A stretch of 18,836 bases of DNA from CAVURW01 sp963743595 (lineage in GTDB: Bacteria > Verrucomicrobiota > Verrucomicrobiia > Methylacidiphilales > UBA1321), in the NCBI GenBank assembly GCA_963743595.1, contig CAVURW010000049.1:1-18836 (forward strand), written 5' to 3'. The notes under the pieces are model-generated. The model was not told where the DNA came from. It ran no database searches and saw only the letters and a list, made by a program, of their open reading frames with translations. Both the position numbers and the translations under genes were made by a program. Shown in pieces: positions 14,228 to 18,836 of this stretch; the first letter of the stretch is position 1; every line of letters starts with the position of its first letter.

Positions 14228-14632
14228 ATGCTAACCCACTCTGAACCTCCTGTTCTTCCTATTCCCGATCCCCCGGAGGCTTGGCAGCACCCTGATGTTC
14301 ACGCATGGATTCGTCTTCAGTTTGGACGCCATGTAGCCGTCTATCTTCGTTCTCATCCCGGAGAAGCTTACGAAATTGCGCGGAACGTCATTATCAAAGC
14401 TGCAAAGGACCGGGAACCGTGGCCGGATCATCGGGAGTGGTTGAAGCTGATGAAGACGAAATCCGTCGAGGAAGTGGCTCAACTGCTGGAAGAAGATTCT
14501 CCGAGGGCCTCGCGGCTCCGCTCGTCTTTACCCTTTGAAGGTTCGGTTTTTTGTTCCCGTGAACAGGTGGCCGCGATCAAAAAAAAGGCGTTCACCGTGA
14601 CAAAAACTCTTTGGCCAGGCTCTCGTCTATGA
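14228..14632 (+). CDS. Conserved hypothetical protein, 134 residues, probably Verrucomicrobiota-specific
   Basis: The product opens with a Pro-rich segment (EPPVLPIPDPPEAW), followed by a mostly helical domain: HAWIRLQFGRHVAVYLRSHP, GEAYEIARNVIIKAAKDREP and MKTKSVEEVAQLLEED. It ends with a basic region (REQVAAIKKKAFTVTKTLWP). No signal peptide, membrane segment or catalytic motif is seen. The coherent helix periodicity and balanced composition support a real gene. ATG 14228 is preferred to an upstream TTG at 14204, although neither has an obvious ribosome site. It is divergent from the small-protein unit ending at 14154 and convergent with the gene at 14633-15028, which it abuts by one base. 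I recall similar uncharacterised proteins in this phylum but cannot verify it here. Confidence 0.65.
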   Translation: MLTHSEPPVLPIPDPPEAWQHPDVHAWIRLQFGRHVAVYLRSHPGEAYEIARNVIIKAAKDREPWPDHREWLKLMKTKSVEEVAQLLEEDSPRASRLRSSLPFEGSVFCSREQVAAIKKKAFTVTKTLWPGSRL

Positions 14633-15028
14633 TTATTTAGGCCGAATCTGAATCCTCGTCAGAATAATCATCAAAGCTTGGTGTTTCCTGCCGTGGGTTT
14701 TCGATGACGGCTTGTGTTCGTTAATCGAGTAGAATCGAAATCTCCGCCCAAATTTGCGTTTTGATTTCGTCAGAATAGCGAGGCCATTCGTCAAAGGCAT
14801 ATTTTGTGGCTGCGCTGACATCTCCTTGTTGGGATGGGTTAAGCCGATATTGCTTAGTGATCTGTAGTAACTGCCAAAAGTATCCTCTGCCTCGTTAACT
14901 GTACCGGGAAGTGTGTCATGCAGGCGCAGAAACGTGGCTTCGGTTATCTCAATTCTGGAATACTTGCAAAGCGCGACCAAATGCCGCAGATGAATTCTTG
15001 CAAGGTTGATTTGTCGCACCGTGGGCAT
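14633..15028 (-). CDS. Hypothetical protein, 131 residues
   Basis: From ATG 15028 the frame encodes MPTVRQINLARIHLRHLVAL, a helical N-terminal half (ITEATFLRLHDTLPGTVNEA), and a strongly basic C-terminal third (KSKRKFGRRFRFYS, KTHGRKHQ). A longer frame reaches 15184 but would overlap the start of the divergent ATPase gene, so the inner ATG is chosen. The basic tail suggests nucleic-acid contact, though this is inference from charge. No family is recognised. The gene ends directly against the stop of the gene on the other strand. Confidence 0.4.
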   Translation of the reverse strand: MPTVRQINLARIHLRHLVALCKYSRIEITEATFLRLHDTLPGTVNEAEDTFGSYYRSLSNIGLTHPNKEMSAQPQNMPLTNGLAILTKSKRKFGRRFRFYSINEHKPSSKTHGRKHQALMIILTRIQIRPK

Positions 15029-15097
15029 GTATGTGAAATTGACCGAAGCAAAATATCCTAATACGACGTTTCTGCTACGGAAAACTCCACCTTTTAT

Positions 15098-15804
15098 ATG
15101 ACCGAACAGCGCCTGACTCGAATCGCCTACACGGGCGGCCCCTGTGGCGGTAAAACAACCGCCTTGGCACGAAGCTTCGATCACTTTGGGAAACTCGGCT
15201 ACCGCGTTGTGATTGTTCCGGAGGCGGCCACGCTTCTGTTCAATGCGGGAATAGCGCCTGGAGCCTTAACCCTTTCAAAAAACGATTCTGAAATTGACTC
15301 TCGCTCTAGAAACCGAAATCGAAGCGCTCACTCGCCAGTGTGCCGATAAGCCTATTCTTATGATATGCGACCGTGGCGCTCTCTATGGGAAAGCCTATTG
15401 TTCTCAGGCGCAATGGGAAACATTCTCGCTGAGGGAATGTTCAACGAATCGGAGCTTTGTGATCAACGCTATCACGCGGTCATTCACTTGGTTTCAGCTG
15501 CTGATGGAGCTAGGGAATTCTATTCGACCCACATCAACCCAGCCCGTCTCGAAGATGTCGAGCAAGCAGCCGTTGTGGATGGCAGAATTCAGACGGCTTG
15601 GACCAGGCACCCCCATTTACGAATATCGACAATTCCACCGATTTTGAAGGTAAAATCCGAAGAACGATTGCGGCGGTAAGCCATGTTCTCGGAATCCCTG
15701 AGCCGGTGGAATTGGAACGAAAGTATTTATTGGCTTCACGGCCCATTGTCCCTTCCGACTTATATGGGGTAAACCCAACATTGCTGTCACCAGGGGCAAT
15801 TTGA
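15098..15804 (+). pseudogene. Multiply frameshifted AAA-ATPase (AAA_28/NadR-like kinase fold) with start of a CYTH domain
   Basis: The 5' frame encodes IAYTGGPCGGKTTALARSFD, a Walker A P-loop (GGPCGGKT at residues 13-20), then VVIVPEAATLLFNAGIAPG. Homologous sequence continues in other frames. A second frame carries FQKTILKLTLALETEIEAL and PILMICDRGALYGKAY, the Walker B-like segment. A third has NILAEGMFNESELCDQRYHA and DGAREFYSTHINPARLE. A fourth has IDNSTDFEGKIRRTIAAVSH and VLGIPEPVELERKYLL. Shifts lie near 15270, 15420 and 15625. The last motif (E-x-E-R-K-Y/F-L) is the opening of a CYTH/triphosphate-tunnel domain, which then fails to continue. Intact proteins of this type are ATPase-CYTH fusions acting on nucleotides or triphosphates. 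Three shifts plus loss of the CYTH domain make this a clear pseudogene. Confidence 0.8.
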
Positions 15805-16105
15805 GGTTCACAGGTCAAAAAGCATCTGAGTTGGGCTCTGCTGACGATCGAACCAGGGAGGATCGAGCAGAAGTTTTGATTTGAGATCCAATTTAAATCT
15901 TCCACACGGATTAACGTGACCATAAACGAGCGAAGCGTCGCAAAATGTCTTCCGTGTCGGCGGTAGGGTCGAGTTGGTTCTGTATGTTGATCCGCACTTG
16001 ATTACGAATGAGAAAACTTCCTTGGCTGTAATTGTAGTGGGGCTTCTGCCCGGAGGGTAGCCGAATAGCATGGAAGTCGCCGTCCCTATAGCTATGATGA
16101 TCATT

Positions 16106-16699
16106 ATGAACTTTCGATCTAGTCTAACACTTCTGTGGGTTCTTTTTGCCTCGGGAATTTACTGTCGAGCGGATGCTCTACCTCTGAGCTTAAGCGTTTC
16201 TACTGAAAAAGGTCCGCCTTCAATTCGGGTTCCCGCCAACCCGGTCCCTTTTTCACAACGCGATTGGAGCTTCGGGAATCAGAAGAGTGAGAATTCTTTC
16301 ACAGTTGTACTTCATAATCAGACGACCAAGATACTGAGATTGTCTCAAGCATCGTCACAATGGTACGGTTGCTTATCGTTCGACTTAGTGATCGAAAATA
16401 GCAAGTCATATCACATCATCAGAAGTCCCAGGATGTGGCACGCTAATGCTATCGAAGCCATTGAACTTCCCGCCAATGGGGATTATCGGGTTTCCATCGA
16501 TTTTACCCAAGGGGATTGGGAGGGTCTACCCGCTGCATTTGCTGTTTCGGGGAAGAACGGCGGGACGCTTACCATCCACTTTGCCTATGATGGCGCAGAT
16601 TACAAGCGAGGCGAGACTCTTAACCTTAAAACAAGGAAGGCTGAATATGTTTCTGATCCGATCGCGGTTTACGTGAGTCCTGTCTCAGCTTCGAATTAG
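16106..16699 (+). CDS. Secreted protein, first of a tandem paralogous pair, unknown function
   Basis: From ATG 16106 the 197-residue product begins with a signal peptide (MNFRSSLTLLWVLFASGIYC). A beta-sandwich-like domain follows: SENSFTVVLHNQTTKILRLS, SFDLVIENSKSYHI, ELPANGDYRVSIDFTQGDW, GGTLTIHFAYDG. The pattern of a strand, a hydrophobic pair and a late G-T-L-T-I-H-F strand suggests an immunoglobulin-like fold. An upstream ATG at 16070, with GGAGG 12-13 bases before it, is possible; 16106 is preferred because it aligns with the start of the paralogue. The neighbour at 16801 shares the ENSFTVVLHN, SFDL-x-I, PANGD and GTLTIHF blocks, so the two arose by duplication. No enzyme motif is seen. 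Confidence 0.68.
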   Translation: MNFRSSLTLLWVLFASGIYCRADALPLSLSVSTEKGPPSIRVPANPVPFSQRDWSFGNQKSENSFTVVLHNQTTKILRLSQASSQWYGCLSFDLVIENSKSYHIIRSPRMWHANAIEAIELPANGDYRVSIDFTQGDWEGLPAAFAVSGKNGGTLTIHFAYDGADYKRGETLNLKTRKAEYVSDPIAVYVSPVSASN

Positions 16700-16800
16700 G
16701 TAGAGCCGTACTTTTTTGGAGTCGATAGATCATATATCTTGGTGTATTGGCTTTCTTTTAACGGGTGGATAGACCCAAGCTTTTCGAGACAGTCCAGCTT

Positions 16801-17358
16801 ATGAAGAACTTCTTTTTCAAATACCTTTGTCTTTTTGTGCTCGTCCCATCGATCGCTGCATCTGCTTCAAACAAGCCCGATCTGAGCCTGAACCTCGCAA
16901 GCGAAGGAGCTATCGCTCTTATCCGACTTCCAGCAAGGCCAACTCAAAAATGGACCTACACAACCGTTTTGGGACAGAACAAGAACGAGAATTCGTTCAC
17001 TGTGGTCCTACATAACAACGAGGCTAGGCCAGTGGATCTGAGTCAGTACCTCTCTGATTGGGATGAGTCTTTCTCTTTTGACCTGGCTATCGGTCGCACT
17101 AAAACATTCCAGATCACGAAGCTTCCCTTGCAGTGGAGTAAAAATGGTCTACACCATGAGATCATTCCAGCCAATGGAGACAAGGATATTTATATCGACC
17201 TGACACAAGTAGCCTGGACTGGACTGCCTCGTTCACCATTATTCAACGGAACTGCTTCTGGAACGCTTACCATCCACTTTATCTATGGGAAGAGAAATTA
17301 TGTTTCCAACGCAATTCCTGTTTCCATCGTGTTTGTTCCCGTTTCGGATTCAAAATAA
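16801..17358 (+). CDS. Secreted protein, second of a tandem paralogous pair, unknown function
   Basis: The 185-residue product starts with a signal peptide (MKNFFFKYLCLFVLVPSIAA, cleavage likely near ASAS). ATG 16801 is preferred over GTG 16765 because it sits at the basic n-region. The mature part repeats the blocks of the upstream gene: KNENSFTVVLHNNEARPVDL, SFSFDLAIGRTKTFQI, IPANGDKDIYIDLTQVAW and ASGTLTIHFIYGK. It ends VSIVFVPVSDSK, like the VSPVSASN end of its neighbour. Identity appears moderate, with the best conservation in strand cores, so the duplication is old and both copies have stayed intact. The gap between the genes is about 100 bases. Export plus a predicted beta-sandwich suggests a periplasmic or surface binding role (inference). 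Confidence 0.7.
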   Translation: MKNFFFKYLCLFVLVPSIAASASNKPDLSLNLASEGAIALIRLPARPTQKWTYTTVLGQNKNENSFTVVLHNNEARPVDLSQYLSDWDESFSFDLAIGRTKTFQITKLPLQWSKNGLHHEIIPANGDKDIYIDLTQVAWTGLPRSPLFNGTASGTLTIHFIYGKRNYVSNAIPVSIVFVPVSDSK

Positions 17359-17737
17359 CACGTCACTGAAATATCCTTTGAATTAATCGATCCAGATTAT
17401 CATACGCAAACGATAAGACGTAACCCTCGCTATCGGTGGTACTCGGGCGGCTTTTGTCTGCGAATATCCGCCAAGGTACCAAGCGCGACAAGCTGGCGTT
17501 ACGCGAAGGGAAAGCGATTGCGTATATTGTTCCTTTAGCTATTCACCTGTTTCAGGTCTATGCAAAATGCTCTCGCTATCGCACTACTCTACTTTTCGTG
17601 ATTACAACACTCAACTAACGGCCCAACGACTTAAGTCTACCACAAAATACACAAGTTGCGGTGCCTGCTTTTTACGAGATAGGACTAAAAGTTCAAAGCG
17701 TTCAGGTCACCGTATCTCGATAACGATGGTACATCAA
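17359..17737 (+). other. Intergenic stretch with a faint Phd/YefM-antitoxin-like fragment
   Basis: No intact gene. From 17436 a frame reads LGRLLSANIRQGTKRDKLAL followed by REGKAIAYIVPL (ending at about 17537). Phd/YefM antitoxins have L-x-x-L-L-x-x-V-x-x-G-x-x-x-x-I-T-x-x-G-K-P-V-A-x-L-V-P in the same order, so this may be a decayed antitoxin lacking its N-terminal strand. A stop lies just upstream and no toxin gene is adjacent. The remainder of the stretch shows nothing I can name. Confidence 0.25.
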
Positions 17738-17766
17738 TTGATTTGTGTATTGACTGTAAATATACA
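17738..17766 (+). promoter_or_regulatory. Candidate sigma70-type promoter for the secreted protein at 17785
   Basis: TTGATT (17738-17743) and TATACA (17761-17766) are separated by exactly 17 bases. Transcription from this pair would start near 17773, leaving only about a dozen bases before the ATG at 17785 and no Shine-Dalgarno sequence. That would make it a short-leader message. Confidence 0.4.
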
Positions 17767-17784
17767 GTATCGCATCATGGCCTT

Positions 17785-18315
17785 ATGAAAAACATTTCGC
17801 TGGTTTTGGGGGTAATGCTATTTGTGAATGGTTTCGTGTCCGGTCAGGATGTACCCACTCCTTCCTCCGCCGTCGTTCCAAAAGCAAGTCACCCTGCTGC
17901 CAACAATACCTTGTTTCTTGGAGAGGTAAGTATTCCTTTAAATTCAGACTGGAAACCGGATGGAGCTGAACCCGATACCGTGGGTGCGGTTAGTACTGCT
18001 CAAAATGTTGTGACGGTGAACTTTGGGAAAACCGATTTAACTGGGCCAACTCCGGAGCTCGTGGCTTCCGTGGTTAAAAATACGGAGCAAGACCCAAATA
18101 GGAGTGATGTAAAAGCGGAAATAAGTACTTTTCACAGTTATCCCTGTGTAGCGATGACGTGTATGTTGGATAAGACAACTCACTGCCAAGCATATGTGTT
18201 CATAGTAAACGGCAATATATATGTTGTTACTGTCGGAACACAGGATAAAAACCCGCTTGATGTCAACGAAATTAAAACCGTACTGAACGGAGTCACCTTT
18301 CCAGGGAGTAAGTGA
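17785..18315 (+). CDS. Secreted protein of 176 residues, possibly PsbP/DUF1795-like fold
   Basis: ATG 17785 starts a good signal peptide (MKNISLVLGVMLFVNGFVSG-Q). The mature part has a low-complexity linker (DVPTPSSAVVPKASHPAANN), then a mixed alpha/beta domain. Visible in it are VSIPLNSDWKPDG, a helix around ELVASVVKNTEQDP, strands in CQAYVFIVNGNIYVVTVGTQ and a final helix EIKTVLNGVTFPGSK. A secreted domain with an amphipathic V-x-x-N-G-x-I-Y-x-V-T strand pair and a closing helix resembles PsbP/DUF1795-type proteins; this is a fold guess only. Cys pairs (YPCVAMTCMLD and HCQAY) may form a disulfide. An upstream start at 17743 would destroy the signal peptide. No partner gene is evident. Confidence 0.68.
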   Translation: MKNISLVLGVMLFVNGFVSGQDVPTPSSAVVPKASHPAANNTLFLGEVSIPLNSDWKPDGAEPDTVGAVSTAQNVVTVNFGKTDLTGPTPELVASVVKNTEQDPNRSDVKAEISTFHSYPCVAMTCMLDKTTHCQAYVFIVNGNIYVVTVGTQDKNPLDVNEIKTVLNGVTFPGSK

Positions 18316-18318
18316 CTT

Positions 18319-18435
18319 TTATCTGCTTGCGCCAGTGAGCGGATGCAGAACTTTCGCCAGACGGAGGTTGCCTAACTGTGACTCGTCATGGGTCCAGAAG
18401 GTGGAGATCGATGATTTCGCACCTAGAAATGAGGT
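18319..18435 (-). pseudogene. C-terminal remnant of a PIN-domain (VapC-like) toxin
   Basis: The minus strand reads SFLGAKSSISTFWTHDESQL then RLAKVLHPLTGASR, ending at TAA 18321-18319. The end of PIN-domain RNases has the pattern A-x-x-L-G-A-x-x-F-x-T-x-D-x-x-Q-x-x-L-A-x-x-x-x-L-x-x-L/H-P, and the aspartate of T-H-D-E corresponds to a conserved acidic position. Upstream the frame continues for a few codons and then loses similarity. An adjacent frame holds a 60-residue open stretch, so the N-terminal catalytic half is gone or scrambled. No matching antitoxin lies next to it on this strand. Confidence 0.45.
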
Positions 18436-18583
18436 CACCACCCTGTGGCACCCCAAGATGTCTATTTGTAGCTCTGGTCTCCCTTAGTAGCGTCAGATAA
18501 GTCATAACATCCATTCGCTTTGTCGAATCAGTAGGTGTGTCTAGGCCATGCTCTATGAGATAATACAACTTATCGCTAACTTG
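18436..18583. other. Short stretch without an assignable gene
   Basis: This is probably the degraded upstream part of the PIN remnant. An open minus-strand stretch (MTYLTLLRETRATNRHLGVP) is present but unrecognised. Confidence 0.25.
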
Positions 18584-18836
18584 TTATTCGTAATCTGAAG
18601 TGCCTAACTCGATACGGTAACGATTGTATAATTGTTTATGAAGTGTATTGGGCGACATTGCTACGTTGACAATTGGAAAAGATATTGAAAATGTTATTCC
18701 AAGCGAGATCATCCATTCTCTCAACCCCTCCTCTTCAGTTAAAATGGCCGTTGTTGTAAGCACAGCTTGTGCAAAAGTAGGTCCATAAAGCTTAAATTCG
18801 CCCTCATTAGTTAAAAAGACGATTGGCGAATTTGCA
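18584..18836 (-). CDS. Partial gene at right edge, C-terminal 83 residues, unknown
   Basis: An uninterrupted minus-strand frame enters from the right edge and ends at TAA 18586-18584. It encodes SPIVFLTNEGEFKLYGPTFA, TTTAILTEEEGLREWMISLG, ITFSISFPIVNVAMSP and NTLHKQLYNRYRIELGTSDYE. The composition (balanced charges, a hydrophobic core strand, no stop over 83 codons) supports a genuine C-terminus. Its N-terminus lies outside the window, so no family call is possible. Confidence 0.5.
   Translation of the reverse strand, partial: ANSPIVFLTNEGEFKLYGPTFAQAVLTTTAILTEEEGLREWMISLGITFSISFPIVNVAMSPNTLHKQLYNRYRIELGTSDYE

Noticed and set aside
15808..16104. 98-residue minus-strand open frame (starting MIIIAIGTATSMLFGYPPGR)
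   Set aside because: No ribosome site or recognised family, and it overlaps the start region of the secreted-protein gene on the other strand; possible but not supportable.
1..18836. CRISPR arrays, tRNA or rRNA genes
   Set aside because: No regularly spaced repeats, cloverleaf sequences or rRNA-like conserved stretches were seen on either strand.

Overview
The window looks like a stretch of bacterial accessory chromosome, most likely from a soil-type member of the Verrucomicrobiota. This assignment is an inference. It rests on the mix of Rhs remnants, Sel1/aspartyl-protease proteins, paired transglutaminases, an autotransporter, and small conserved proteins of a style I associate with that phylum. 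No rRNA, tRNA or CRISPR array was seen.

Layout. Left edge (1-300): the first codons of a probable ECF sigma factor run off the edge on the minus strand, next to a short IS66-transposase-like scrap. 310-2307: one secreted protein, a good terminator, then about 600 bases without a credible gene but rich in hairpins and GTCCC motifs. 2308-6073 (minus strand): a small secreted protein, an Rhs C-terminal module fused to a broken PAS-domain gene, and a PA14-like/autotransporter barrel protein. 6197-11210 (plus strand): a decayed partial copy of the Sel1/aspartyl-protease/PDZ gene, two overlapping transglutaminase genes, a decayed copy of a 73-residue-protein gene (minus strand), and the intact protease gene. 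11244-12455: a frameshifted SRPBCC gene cut into a serine-recombinase C-terminus, then a small membrane protein. 12596-14154 (minus strand): a CPBP membrane protease and a two-gene unit of small proteins, the first frameshifted. 14228-15804: two unknown proteins and a multiply frameshifted AAA-ATPase/CYTH gene. 16106-18315: two tandem paralogous secreted proteins and a third unrelated secreted protein, with faint toxin-antitoxin remnants around them. A partial gene runs off the right edge.

How it works together. The window does not read as one pathway. Its two themes are exported proteins (at least six genes with signal peptides, plus the autotransporter) and extensive gene decay: about ten fragments, frameshifted genes or fusions. 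The only clear co-translated pairs are the two transglutaminases (4-base overlap) and the small-protein pair near 13.8 kb. The points most worth a second look are the PAS-Rhs fusion with its Cys-rich tail and a small secreted protein in immunity-gene position, the hairpin cluster at 1.87-2.07 kb, and the protease gene with its decayed upstream copy. I found no convincing complete new defence or biosynthetic system.
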